Of a DNA stretch of 64,000 nt, positions 35,440-43,946 are shown one piece after another. This DNA is from Streptomyces tendae (GTDB lineage Bacteria > Actinomycetota > Actinomycetes > Streptomycetales > Streptomycetaceae). Numbering within the stretch: position 1 is the first letter of the stretch; every line of letters starts with the position of its first letter. The notes beneath the pieces were generated by a model. That model saw nothing but the letters and a program-made list of their open reading frames with translations, did not search any database and was not told the origin of the DNA. Where the stretch lies: the NCBI RefSeq assembly GCF_008632955.1, contig NZ_CP043959.1, positions 6,200,001 through 6,264,000 of the forward strand. The letters are read 5' to 3'. The position numbers and the translations under genes are program-made.

Positions 35440-36597
35440 TTACGGCAGGTTGCGCGCCATCACGATGCGCTGCACCTGGTTGGTGCCCTCGTAGATCTGC
35501 GTGATCTTGGCGTCGCGCATCATGCGCTCGACCGGGTAGTCGCGGGTGTAGCCGTAGCCGCCGAGGAGCTGGACGGCGTCGGTGGTGACCTCCATGGCGA
35601 CGTCCGAGGCGAAGCACTTGGCGGCGGCGCCCTGGAAGGTCAGGTCGCTGTCGCCCCGCTCGGACTTCGCGGCGGCCGCGTAGGTGAGCTGGCGGGCGGC
35701 CTCGATCTTCATGGCCATGTCGGCGAGCATGAACTGCACGCCCTGGAAGTCGCCGATCGGCTTGCCGAACTGCTTGCGCTCCTGGACGTAGCCCTTGGCG
35801 TAGTCGAGGGCGCCCTGGGCGATGCCGAGGGCCTGGGCCGCGATGGTGATGCGGGTGTGGTCCAGGGTCTTCATCGCGGTGGCGAAGCCGGTGCCCTCCT
35901 CGCCGATCATGCGGTCGGCGGGGATGCGGACGTTGTCCAGGTACACCTCGCGGGTGGGCGAGCCCTTGATGCCGAGCTTCTTCTCCGGGGCACCGAAGGA
36001 GACACCCTCGTCGGACTTCTCCACGACGAAGGCGGAGATGCCCTTGGAGCGCTTGGCCGGGTCGGTGACGGCCATCACCGTGTAGAACTCGGACTCGCCG
36101 GCGTTGGTGATCCAGCGCTTCACGCCGTTGAGGATCCAGTGGTCGCCGTCGCGCACGGCCTTGGTCTTCATGCCGGCCGCGTCGGAACCGGCGTCCGGCT
36201 CGGAGAGGCAGTACGAGAACATCGCGTCGCCCTTGGCGAGCGGGCCCATGTACTTCTTCTTCAGCTCCTCGGAGCCGGAGAGGATGACGGGCAGCGAGCC
36301 CAGCTTGTTCACCGCGGGGATGAGGGAGGAGGACGCGCAGACGCGAGCCACCTCCTCGATCACGATGACCGTGGCGAGGGCGTCGGCGCCGGCGCCGCCG
36401 TACTCCTCGGGGACGTGGACGGCGTGCAGGTCGTTCGCGACGAGCGCGTCGAGGGCCTCGCGGGGGAAGCGGGCCTCCTCGTCCACCGCGGCGGCGTGCG
36501 GCGCGATCTTCGCCTCGGCCAGCGAGCGGACGGCGTCACGGAGCATGTCGTGCTCCTCGGACGGGCGGTACAGGTCGAAGTCAGCCGATCCGGCCAA
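35440..36597 (-). CDS. Acyl-CoA dehydrogenase
   Basis: 385 residues from TTG 36597 (LAGSADFDLYRPSEEHD). Full-length flavoenzyme: YCLSEPDAGSDAAGMKTKA (FAD/substrate motif), WITNAGES, RKQFGKPIGDFQGVQ and catalytic Glu370 in YEGTNQVQR. It oxidises acyl-CoA to enoyl-CoA with electrons passing to ETF. The position before purE/purK matches M. tuberculosis fadE25, and SEYTHILNG-like regions agree with a short/medium-chain enzyme. An AT-richer divergent region with an inverted repeat lies upstream. Confidence 0.92.
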   Translation of the reverse strand: MAGSADFDLYRPSEEHDMLRDAVRSLAEAKIAPHAAAVDEEARFPREALDALVANDLHAVHVPEEYGGAGADALATVIVIEEVARVCASSSLIPAVNKLGSLPVILSGSEELKKKYMGPLAKGDAMFSYCLSEPDAGSDAAGMKTKAVRDGDHWILNGVKRWITNAGESEFYTVMAVTDPAKRSKGISAFVVEKSDEGVSFGAPEKKLGIKGSPTREVYLDNVRIPADRMIGEEGTGFATAMKTLDHTRITIAAQALGIAQGALDYAKGYVQERKQFGKPIGDFQGVQFMLADMAMKIEAARQLTYAAAAKSERGDSDLTFQGAAAKCFASDVAMEVTTDAVQLLGGYGYTRDYPVERMMRDAKITQIYEGTNQVQRIVMARNLP

Positions 36598-36634
36598 GGT
36601 CTCTCACGCTCCAAAACACTGCGATGCTGATCAC

Positions 36635-36666
36635 GCTAACTACCGTTAAGTAACTCAAATGTTAGC
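36635..36666. promoter_or_regulatory. AT-rich inverted repeat upstream of acyl-CoA dehydrogenase
   Basis: GCTAAC (36635-36640) and GTTAGC (36661-36666) flank a 20-base AT-rich core (TACCGTTAAGTAACTCAAAT) about 40 bases upstream of the dehydrogenase start. TetR-type regulators of fatty-acid genes often bind such TTA-rich repeats. It is the most AT-rich block within several kilobases. Operator function is inference. Confidence 0.4.
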
Positions 36667-36789
36667 CCTCCCCCCTGGCCGTGAACAGGTGAGCTGGACG
36701 ACAGCGGTGGGACCGCCGGGCGGGGAGCGCGCAGGCACCCCGGATATGCTCGGGCGCGCACGTGCCTGCCGCAGACCCCTGGAGCACCC

Positions 36790-38133
36790 ATGGCCCTCAA
36801 GATCACCGTGATCGGCACCGGTTATCTCGGCGCGACCCACGCGGCGGCCATGGCCGAGCTGGGGTTCGAGGTGATGGGCCTCGACGTGGTGCCGGAGAAG
36901 ATCGACAAGCTGCGCCGCGGCGAGGTCCCGATGTACGAGCCGGGACTCGAGGAGCTGCTGCGCCGGCACGTGGCCGGGATCGAGGGCTCGACCGGCCGGC
37001 TGCGGTTCACCATGGACTGGGCCGAGCTGGGCGAGTTCGGCGACATCCACTTCATCTGCGTGAACACCCCGCAGCGGCACGGCGAGTACGCCTGCGACAT
37101 GTCGTACGTCGACTCGGCGATCGCCTCGCTCGCCCCGCATCTGAAGGGTCCCGCGCTGGTCGTGGGCAAGTCGACGGTTCCCGTCGGTTCGGCCGACCGG
37201 CTGGCCGCCTACCTCGCCGAGCACGCGCCGGCCGGGGCGGACGCCGAGCTGGCCTGGAACCCGGAGTTCCTGCGGGAGGGCTTCGCGGTGCAGGACACCC
37301 TGCACCCGGACCGGATCGTGGTGGGCGTACGCAGCGAGCGCTCGGAGAAGCTGCTGCGCGAGGTGTACTCGACGCCGGTCGAGGAGGGCTCGCCGTTCGT
37401 GGTGACGGACTTCCCGACGGCGGAGCTGGTGAAGACCTCCGCGAACTCCTTCCTGGCCACCAAGATCTCGTTCATCAACGCGATGGCGGAGCTGTGCGAG
37501 GCCACCGGCGGTGACGTCGCCAAGCTGGCGGAGGCGATCGGCCACGACGACCGGATCGGCCGGAAGTTCCTGCGGGCCGGGATCGGCTTCGGCGGCGGCT
37601 GCCTGCCGAAGGACATCCGCGCGTTCATGGCGCGCGCCGGTGAGCTGGGCGCGGACCAGGCGCTGACGTTCCTGCGGGAGATCGACTCGATCAACATGCG
37701 CCAGCGCGGCCGGATGGTGGAGCTGACCCGGCAGGCGCTGGGCGGCGGGGCGTTTCTGGGCAAGCGGGTGGCGGTGCTGGGAGCGACGTTCAAGCCGGAC
37801 TCGGACGACGTGCGCGACTCGCCGGCGCTGAACGTGGCCGGGCAGATCCATCTGCAGGGCGGCCAGGTCACGGTGTACGACCCGAAGGGCATGGAGAACG
37901 CCCGCAGCCTGTTCCCGACGCTGGGGTACGCCGGCTCGGCGCTGGAGGCGGTCCGCGGTGCGCACGTCGTGCTGCACCTGACGGAGTGGCAGGAGTTCCG
38001 CGAGCTGGACCCGGCGGAGCTGGGCGAGGTCGTGGCCGACCGGCTGGTGCTCGACGGGCGCAACGCCCTGGACCCGGAGGCCTGGCGGCGGGCGGGCTGG
38101 CGCTACCGGGCGATGGGACGCCCCGGCGCCTGA
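36790..38133 (+). CDS. UDP-glucose/GDP-mannose dehydrogenase family protein
   Basis: 447 residues, full length. NAD-binding loop VIGTGYLGATHA (7-18), central helix STVPVGSADRL, WNPEFLREGFAV (156-167), nucleophile Cys271 in GFGGGCLPKD, and C-terminal KPDSDDVRDSPA. The four-electron oxidation converts UDP-glucose to UDP-glucuronate (or GDP-mannose to GDP-mannuronate); sequence style favours UDP-glucose. It could feed uronic acid into wall glycopolymers made by the nearby GT2/LCP genes. Followed by a 17-bp-stem terminator. Confidence 0.92.
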   Translation: MALKITVIGTGYLGATHAAAMAELGFEVMGLDVVPEKIDKLRRGEVPMYEPGLEELLRRHVAGIEGSTGRLRFTMDWAELGEFGDIHFICVNTPQRHGEYACDMSYVDSAIASLAPHLKGPALVVGKSTVPVGSADRLAAYLAEHAPAGADAELAWNPEFLREGFAVQDTLHPDRIVVGVRSERSEKLLREVYSTPVEEGSPFVVTDFPTAELVKTSANSFLATKISFINAMAELCEATGGDVAKLAEAIGHDDRIGRKFLRAGIGFGGGCLPKDIRAFMARAGELGADQALTFLREIDSINMRQRGRMVELTRQALGGGAFLGKRVAVLGATFKPDSDDVRDSPALNVAGQIHLQGGQVTVYDPKGMENARSLFPTLGYAGSALEAVRGAHVVLHLTEWQEFRELDPAELGEVVADRLVLDGRNALDPEAWRRAGWRYRAMGRPGA

Positions 38134-38152
38134 CCGGAGACCGGACACAGGT

Positions 38153-38193
38153 GACGCCGGTTCGGCCGAGGCTCAGTCGGCCGAACCGGCGTC
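38153..38193 (+). terminator. Long hairpin terminator
   Basis: A perfect 17-bp stem (38153-38169 with 38177-38193) and 7-base loop, 20 bases after the dehydrogenase stop and before the convergent CGNR gene. Confidence 0.85.
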
Positions 38194-38232
38194 GCATCGC
38201 ATTCTGCCCCACGGCGCGCGGATGTGGTGCTG

Positions 38233-38739
38233 CTACCCCTGCTTCGCACGGTATCGGCGCATCTTCGCGCGGGCCCCGCACACCTGCATCGAGCACCAGC
38301 GGCCACGTCCGCCGGGGCTGCGGTCGTAGTACGCCCAGTGGCAGGTGGGGGACTCGCAGGCCTTGAAGCGCTGCCAGGTGCCGGCGGTGAGCGCCTCGGC
38401 CACGGCGGCGGCCACCTGGGAGAGCAGCGGCCCCTCGTCGACCGGCGCGAGGGCGGCGGCGCCGTCGGCGGGGTCCACGGTGATCACCAGGGGTGCGCGG
38501 GCGAGCAGGTCGCCGAGCGGGGTGACCGGGGCGTGGGCCGGGTGGCCGGCATGCGCGAGCAGGGTGGCCCGCAGGGACTCGCGCAGCTCCCGGGCGGCGT
38601 CCACGGTGTCCTCGGTGAGCCCGAAGGGCGCGCGGCCCTCGGGGGTGTCCAGCGCGTCGCGGCCGGCGGCCAGGTCCACCGTGTTGACGAGGGCCTGCAC
38701 CAGGGTCAGTTGCCCGGGCGGGGCCGCTCTTTCGGTCAT
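38233..38739 (-). CDS. CGNR zinc-finger / ABATE-domain putative regulator
   Basis: 168 residues from ATG 38739. N-terminal ABATE-like stress-related domain (LTLVQALVNTVDL), C-terminal CGNR-type zinc finger: CESPTCHWAYYDRSPGGRGRWCSMQVCGARAKMRRYR, with four Cys in CxxxxC...CxxxxC; the name-giving CGNR is CGAR here. Such proteins are presumed DNA-binding regulators. It is divergent from the first VOC gene, 108 bases away, and may control it. Confidence 0.85.
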   Translation of the reverse strand: MTERAAPPGQLTLVQALVNTVDLAAGRDALDTPEGRAPFGLTEDTVDAARELRESLRATLLAHAGHPAHAPVTPLGDLLARAPLVITVDPADGAAALAPVDEGPLLSQVAAAVAEALTAGTWQRFKACESPTCHWAYYDRSPGGRGRWCSMQVCGARAKMRRYRAKQG

Positions 38740-38847
38740 GACGCGAGGCCACCTTTCTCAATTCCCTTGCAACGTTACCGCCTCTGCGGGAGCATGCGGT
38801 AACGGTTACCAGCAGACCGCTTTTGGCGGTAACACGAGGAGGCAGTC

Positions 38848-39207
38848 ATGTCCGTAGCGAAGGTGGGCGCCGTCGTCCTGGACTGTCCGGACCCCGGTGC
38901 GCTGGCCGGCTTCTACGCCGGTGTCGTGGGCGGCGCGGCCGAGGGTGAGGGCGACTGGGTGGACCTGAAGGTGCCCGGCGGCCCGACGCTGGCCTTCCAG
39001 CGCGCCGAGGGGTACGTGCCGCCGCGGTGGCCCGCGGCCGACCGCTCCCAGCAGTTCCACCTCGACCTGACCGTCGAGGACCTGGACGCGGCGGAGAAGG
39101 AGGTGCTGGCGCTGGGCGCCAGGCCGCTGGACACGGAGGACCGCTCACGGACCTTCCGGGTTTACGCGGATCCGGCCGGGCACCCGTTCTGCCTCTGTGC
39201 CTGCTGA
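38848..39207 (+). CDS. VOC (glyoxalase/bleomycin-resistance) superfamily protein A
   Basis: 119 residues from ATG 38848 with AGGAGG upstream. One VOC module: VVLDCPDPGALAGFYAGVVGG, FHLDLTVEDLDAAEKEVLALGA, YADPAGHPFCLC. His in FHLDL and Glu/His positions near the end could bind metal. The substrate is unknown; the family includes dioxygenases, lyases and drug-binding proteins. The next gene is a tandem paralogue 16 bases downstream, so the two probably form an operon and perhaps a heterodimer. Confidence 0.85.
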   Translation: MSVAKVGAVVLDCPDPGALAGFYAGVVGGAAEGEGDWVDLKVPGGPTLAFQRAEGYVPPRWPAADRSQQFHLDLTVEDLDAAEKEVLALGARPLDTEDRSRTFRVYADPAGHPFCLCAC

Positions 39208-39223
39208 GACCTGGAGGAATTCG

Positions 39224-39616
39224 ATGGCCCCCGTGGCACGACTGCGCAGTGTCGTCCTGGACTGCCCCGACCCCAACGAGCTGGCCGTCTTCTACGCGGC
39301 TGTCGCCGGCGGCACCCCCGTGGCGGAGGACGCGGACTGGGTGGTCCTGCAGGTCCCCTCGGGCCCGCGGCTCGCCTTCCAGCGGGCCACCGGCTTCACC
39401 CCGCCGGCCTGGCCGAGCGCCGACCACGACTCGCAGCAGTTCCACCTCGACTTCGACGCGGGCGGGACCTGGGAGGAGGTCGACGCGGCCGAGGAGAAGG
39501 TGCTGGCCCTCGGGGCGAAGGTGCTGGACCGGGAGGACTGGGAGACGAAGGACTTCCGCGTGTACGCCGACCCCGCCGGGCATCCCTTCTGCCTGTGCCG
39601 GATCGAGCAGCCGTGA
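39224..39616 (+). CDS. VOC superfamily protein B (tandem paralogue)
   Basis: 130 residues from ATG 39224, preceded by GGAGG; nine upstream codons are open but overlap the previous stop. It shares VVLDCPDP, LAFQRA, QQFHLD, VLALGA and YADPAGHPFCLC with the upstream gene and carries a small insertion (AGGTWEEVDA) in the middle. Tandem duplication is clear; function unknown. The downstream 70 bases contain short direct repeats of GAGCAGCCGT. Confidence 0.85.
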   Translation: MAPVARLRSVVLDCPDPNELAVFYAAVAGGTPVAEDADWVVLQVPSGPRLAFQRATGFTPPAWPSADHDSQQFHLDFDAGGTWEEVDAAEEKVLALGAKVLDREDWETKDFRVYADPAGHPFCLCRIEQP

Positions 39617-39687
39617 CGCCGGGCGACCGTGACGGCCGAGGAGCCGTGACGGTCGAGCAGCCGTAGCGGGGGCGTGACGGTCGCCGC

Positions 39688-40818
39688 TCAGCCGTCGAGG
39701 GCGGTGACCGTCGCCGTCGACGGCGGGCGGCGCTGCTGCGCGGTGTGCGCGGTGAAGGCGGCGGCGCGCAGCACCCGCTGGACGTTGCCCCAGGTCAGCA
39801 GGCCGACGTCGGCCTCGCCCCAGCCCCGTCGCAGCAGCTCGGCGATCAGCCTCGGATAGCAGGACGGGTCGCGCAGTTCCTGCGGGTGGGCGCTGCCGGT
39901 GTCGTAGGTGCCGGACAGACCGACGCAGTCCGGGCCGGCGAGGGTGCGGACGTGGTCGAGGTGGTCGGCGACGTCCCGGACGGTCGGGCCCGCCTGCTCG
40001 GCGGTCAGCGGCACCAGGCACAGGCCCTTGGCCTCGCCCACCGCGGTGAGCAGGTCGTCGGGCAGGTTGGCCGGGTGCGGACGCAGGTCACGGGCGGCGG
40101 ACCGGCTGAACAGCACGGGCGCCTTGGACACGGTGAGGGCCCGGCGGATCGTCGGGGTGGACGCGTGGGAGAGGTCGGCGACCATGCCGATCCGGTTCAT
40201 CTCGCGCACGACCTCCTCGCCGAACCGGGTGAGCCCGGCGGGGCCCGCCCAGGAGGTGCCGGTCAGGGTGAGCACCCGCAGGCCAAGGGCGTGCAGCGCC
40301 CGCAGGACGCTCAGGGAGTCGCCGAGCGCGGCCGCGCCGGCCGGTCCGAACAGCACGGCGACCCGGCCGCAGTTGCGGGCGTCCACGAGCTCCCCGGCGG
40401 TGCGGGCGGGGCGCAGCCCCTCGTCGTGGCCGGCGACGACCGCCTGCGCCAGGTCCAGCTGTTCCAGGGTGGTGGTCAGGGCCCGGTCGCCGTCGTGTCC
40501 CTCGGGCAGGTGCAGTGCCCAGAAGACGGCGCCGACCTGCCCCCTGCGCAGCCGGGGCACGTCCGCGTCGACGGCGCTCTCCCCGAGGTCGAGGTCGTAC
40601 CAGGGCAGTCCGCGCAGCGCCCACGGCAGCCCGCTGTAGCCGTCGGCGACAGGGTGGGCGGCGAGCACGGCCCGGGCCCGGTCCAGGGGGTCGTCGTCCG
40701 GGTCGGAGACGGGCCGGTACTCCTCCGGCCCGACGACCATCCCCTCCTGCGGGAACGGCTCGTCGACACGGCCGACCTCGGCGGCGGGATGCAGGTCGTC
40801 CTGGAGATCGGCCATCAC
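39688..40818 (-). CDS. Catalytically degenerate M19 dipeptidase paralogue
   Basis: 376 residues. It aligns along its length with the intact dipeptidase upstream, but six of seven metal-site residues are changed: the HND motif is YSG (61-63), the bridging Glu is Ala160, a His is Gly187, another is Arg239, and the GGDYD Asp is Thr304; only His218 in DLSH remains. Reading frame, length and codon bias are intact, so it is a maintained protein rather than a pseudogene. It adds about 30 N-terminal residues. It lies 109 bases after the active copy on the same strand. Confidence 0.87.
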   Translation of the reverse strand: MMADLQDDLHPAAEVGRVDEPFPQEGMVVGPEEYRPVSDPDDDPLDRARAVLAAHPVADGYSGLPWALRGLPWYDLDLGESAVDADVPRLRRGQVGAVFWALHLPEGHDGDRALTTTLEQLDLAQAVVAGHDEGLRPARTAGELVDARNCGRVAVLFGPAGAAALGDSLSVLRALHALGLRVLTLTGTSWAGPAGLTRFGEEVVREMNRIGMVADLSHASTPTIRRALTVSKAPVLFSRSAARDLRPHPANLPDDLLTAVGEAKGLCLVPLTAEQAGPTVRDVADHLDHVRTLAGPDCVGLSGTYDTGSAHPQELRDPSCYPRLIAELLRRGWGEADVGLLTWGNVQRVLRAAAFTAHTAQQRRPPSTATVTALDG

Positions 40819-40927
40819 GGGGCTCCGTACGTCGTGACCTCGGCGGTACGGTCACCGTCGCACGGAGCACCCACCGGCTTCCTGGTGAACGCGGCGTTCG
40901 GGGTAAGCCCCGCGCCGCGTCCGCCGG

Positions 40928-42124
40928 TCAGCCGTCCAGTGCCTCGATGCGAGCGTTGGACGGCGCGCGCGTCGCGCGCAGGTCGCGGGCCACGTCCTCG
41001 GCGGCGCCCAGCACCCGGACCGCGTTCTGCCAGGTCAGCTTGGACAGGTCGGCCCGGGACCAGCCGCGGTCCAGCAGCTCGGCGATCAGCCGGGGGTAGC
41101 CGGAGACGTCGTCGAGGCCGTCGGGGGTGAAGGCCGTGCCGTCGTAGTCGCCGCCGATGCCGAGGTGCTCGATGCCGGCGACCTCGCGCATGTGGTCGAG
41201 GTGGTCGGCGACCGTGGACACCGTGGCGACGGGACGCGGGTGCGTCTCCTCGAAGGCGCGGTGCACCTTCATCGCCTCGGCGGTGGTGTCGAGGTGGTGG
41301 AAGCCGTGCGCGCGCATGTTCTCGTCGGCGGCCTCCGTCCAGTCGACGGCCGCCTGGAGCACGAACTTCGGCACGAAGGTCACCATCGCGATGCCGCCGT
41401 TGGCGGGCAGCCGCTCCAGCACGTCGTCGGGGATGTTGCGCGGGTGGTCGCAGACCGCGCGGGCCGAGGAGTGCGAGAAGATCACCGGCGCGGTGCTGGT
41501 GTCGAGCGCGTCCCGCATGGTCGTCGCGGCGACGTGGGAGAGGTCGACCAGCATGCCGAGACGGTTCATCTCCCGCACCACCTCGTGGCCGAACGCCGAC
41601 AGGCCGCCCACGGCGGGCTCGTCGGTCGCCGAGTCCGCCCACGCCACGTTGAAGTTGTGGGTGAGGGTCAGGTAGCGCACGCCGAGGTCGTACAGCCCGC
41701 GCAGGGTGCCGAGGGAGTCGGCGATGGAGTGGCCGCCCTCCGCCCCCATCAGGGAGGCGATACGGCCCTCGCGGCGCGCGGCCTCCATGTCGGCGGCGGT
41801 CAGCGCGAGCGCCAGGTCCCGCGGATGACGGTCCGCCAGCTGCCGTACACAGTCGATCTGTTCCAGCGTGGCCGGGACCGGGTCGGGCGCGTCGGCGCGA
41901 ACGTACACCGACCAGAACTGCGCGCCGACGCCGCCGGCGCGCAGCCGGGGGATGTCGGTGTGCAGGTGGGCGGACTGGTCGGCGGAGATGTCGCGGGCGT
42001 CGAGGTCGTAGGTGACCTGTTCGCGCAGCGCCCAGGGCAGGTCGTTGTGCCCGTCGACGACGGGGAACTCGGCCAGCAGCGCGCGGGCTTCGTCGAGGGA
42101 CGTCACGGCATCCACCCCGCTCAC
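40928..42124 (-). CDS. Membrane-dipeptidase family (M19) metallodipeptidase
   Basis: 398 residues from GTG 42124. Binuclear zinc site complete: His26/Asp28 in DGHNDLPW, Glu129 in GAEGG, His156, His197 in DLSH, His218 in FSHSSAR, Asp326 in GGDYDG. It corresponds to S. coelicolor Sco3058, characterised as the closest bacterial homologue of human renal dipeptidase, hydrolysing L-X/D- or L-dipeptides. No signal peptide, so cytoplasmic. Its GTGA overlap with the purE stop (42121-42124) couples it to the purine genes. Confidence 0.93.
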   Translation of the reverse strand: MSGVDAVTSLDEARALLAEFPVVDGHNDLPWALREQVTYDLDARDISADQSAHLHTDIPRLRAGGVGAQFWSVYVRADAPDPVPATLEQIDCVRQLADRHPRDLALALTAADMEAARREGRIASLMGAEGGHSIADSLGTLRGLYDLGVRYLTLTHNFNVAWADSATDEPAVGGLSAFGHEVVREMNRLGMLVDLSHVAATTMRDALDTSTAPVIFSHSSARAVCDHPRNIPDDVLERLPANGGIAMVTFVPKFVLQAAVDWTEAADENMRAHGFHHLDTTAEAMKVHRAFEETHPRPVATVSTVADHLDHMREVAGIEHLGIGGDYDGTAFTPDGLDDVSGYPRLIAELLDRGWSRADLSKLTWQNAVRVLGAAEDVARDLRATRAPSNARIEALDG

Positions 42125-42645
42125 TTGCCGAAGCCGAAGCCTGCGGCGGAGCCTTGGGCCTTCGACCGCAGACGCTTGCCCTTCTCGGTCGCCTGGTCGT
42201 TCAGCTCCTGCTGGAAATCCCGCATGCGACCGAGGAGTTCCTCGTCGTGGGCGGCGAGGATGCGGGCCGCGAGCAGACCGGCGTTACGCGCGCCGGCCAC
42301 GGAGACGGTGGCGACCGGGACGCCGGCCGGCATCTGCACGATGGACAGCAACGAGTCCATGCCGTCGAGGTACTTCAGCGGCACGGGCACGCCGATGACG
42401 GGCAGCGGGGTCACGGAGGCGAGCATGCCGGGCAGGTGGGCGGCGCCGCCCGCGCCCGCGATGATCGCCTTCAGCCCGCGGTCGGCGGCCTGCTCGCCGT
42501 ACGCGATCATCTCGCGGGGCATGCGGTGCGCGGAGACGACGTCGACCTCGTAGGCGATGTCGAACTCGTCGAGGGCCTTGGCCGCCGCCTCCATGACGGG
42601 CCAGTCGGAGTCCGACCCCATGACAATGCCTACAACCGGGCTCAT
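42121..42645 (-). CDS. purE: N5-carboxyaminoimidazole ribonucleotide mutase
   Basis: 174 residues from ATG 42645, whose ATGA overlaps the purK stop. Class I PurE: GSDSDWPVM (10-18), SAHRMP with catalytic His40 (38-43), and AGAGGAAHLPGMLAS (63-77). It converts N5-CAIR made by PurK into CAIR in purine synthesis. The C-terminus carries a short Gly/Phe-rich extension (GSAAGFGFGK). Middle gene of purK-purE-dipeptidase. Confidence 0.96.
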   Translation of the reverse strand: MSPVVGIVMGSDSDWPVMEAAAKALDEFDIAYEVDVVSAHRMPREMIAYGEQAADRGLKAIIAGAGGAAHLPGMLASVTPLPVIGVPVPLKYLDGMDSLLSIVQMPAGVPVATVSVAGARNAGLLAARILAAHDEELLGRMRDFQQELNDQATEKGKRLRSKAQGSAAGFGFGK

Positions 42646-43781
42646 TCGGTGATCGTGCCTCTCAGGTAGCCGGCTGCGTGACGGGCGCGCTCCAGCACGT
42701 CGTCCAGGTCGTCGCCGTAGGTGTTCACGTGACCGACCTTGCGGCCGGGCTTCACGTCCTTGCCGTACATGTGGATCTTCAGCCGGGGGTCGCGGGCCAT
42801 GCAGTGCAGGTACGCGGAGTACATGTCCGGGTAGTCGCCGCCGAGCACGTTGACCATGACGGTCCACTTCGCGCGCGGGCGCGGGTCGCCGAGCGGGAGG
42901 TCGAGGACGGCGCGGACGTGGTTGGCGAACTGCGAGGTGATCGCGCCGTCCATGGACCAGTGGCCGGAGTTGTGCGGGCGCATCGCGAGTTCGTTGACCA
43001 GAATGCGGCCGTCGCGGGTCTGGAACAGCTCCACCGCGAGGTGGCCGACCACACCGAGTTCCTTGGCGATGTTCAGCGCCATCTCCTCGGCCCGGAGCGC
43101 GAGGTCCTCGTCGAGGTCGGGCGCGGGCGCGATCACGGTGTCGCAGACGCCGTTCACCTGCTGCGACTCCACCACCGGGTAGGCGACGGCCTGGCCGTGC
43201 GGGGAGCGGACCACGTTGGCGGCCAGCTCCCGCACGAAGTCGACCTTCTCCTCGGCAAGGACGGGGACGCCGGCCTTGAACGGCTCGGCGGCCTCCTCGG
43301 CGGAGCCGACGACCCACACGCCCTTGCCGTCGTAACCGCCGCGGACCGTCTTCAGGACGACGGGGAAGCCTTCCCCCTCGGCCGCGAACGCGGCCACGTC
43401 CTCGGGCCCGTCGACGATGCGGTGGCGCGGGCAGGGCACACCGATCGCTTCGAGCTTCGCGCGCATCACGCCCTTGTCCTGGGCGTGCACGAGCGCGTCG
43501 GGGCCGGGGCGGACGGGGATGCCGTCGGCCTCAAGAGCCCTGAGGTGCTCGGTGGGCACGTGCTCGTGGTCGAAGGTGATCACGTCGCAGCCGCGCGCGA
43601 AGGCGCGCAGCGTGTCCAGGTCGCGGTAGTCGCCGACGACGACATCGCTCACCACCTGGGCCGCCGAATCCTGCGGGGTGTCACTGAGGAGCTTGAACCT
43701 GATGCCGAGCGGGATGCCCGCCTCGTGTGTCATACGAGCGAGCTGGCCACCGCCGACCATGCCGACTACCGGGAACGTCAC
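42642..43781 (-). CDS. purK: N5-carboxyaminoimidazole ribonucleotide synthase
   Basis: 379 residues from GTG 43781 (VTFPVVGMVGGGQLARM), preferred over the open frame upstream because it gives the family length and a GGGGG site precedes it. ATP-grasp enzyme: FPVVLKTVRGGYDGKGV, VNELAMRPHNSGHWSMDG, GDYPDMY. It carboxylates AIR using ATP and bicarbonate. First gene of a coupled operon with purE and the dipeptidase. Confidence 0.95.
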   Translation of the reverse strand: MTFPVVGMVGGGQLARMTHEAGIPLGIRFKLLSDTPQDSAAQVVSDVVVGDYRDLDTLRAFARGCDVITFDHEHVPTEHLRALEADGIPVRPGPDALVHAQDKGVMRAKLEAIGVPCPRHRIVDGPEDVAAFAAEGEGFPVVLKTVRGGYDGKGVWVVGSAEEAAEPFKAGVPVLAEEKVDFVRELAANVVRSPHGQAVAYPVVESQQVNGVCDTVIAPAPDLDEDLALRAEEMALNIAKELGVVGHLAVELFQTRDGRILVNELAMRPHNSGHWSMDGAITSQFANHVRAVLDLPLGDPRPRAKWTVMVNVLGGDYPDMYSAYLHCMARDPRLKIHMYGKDVKPGRKVGHVNTYGDDLDDVLERARHAAGYLRGTITE

Positions 43782-43946
43782 GCCCCCAGGGTATCCGCCC
43801 ACGCCAGGGTGGCCGATTCCCGCCCTCCGCACGGGACGCACGGGGCAGGTGGGGCGGACGGAGCGAGCCGTCCGCAGGAAGATCGCGCGTGCGGGTGGTT
43901 AGCATGGCGGAGTTGACGCACTTCTACCGACGGGAGCCTGTGGGCG

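Noticed and set aside
39688..40818. Calling the degenerate dipeptidase a pseudogene
   Set aside because: The frame is complete with normal length and codon use; only catalytic residues are lost, which fits a pseudoenzyme better.
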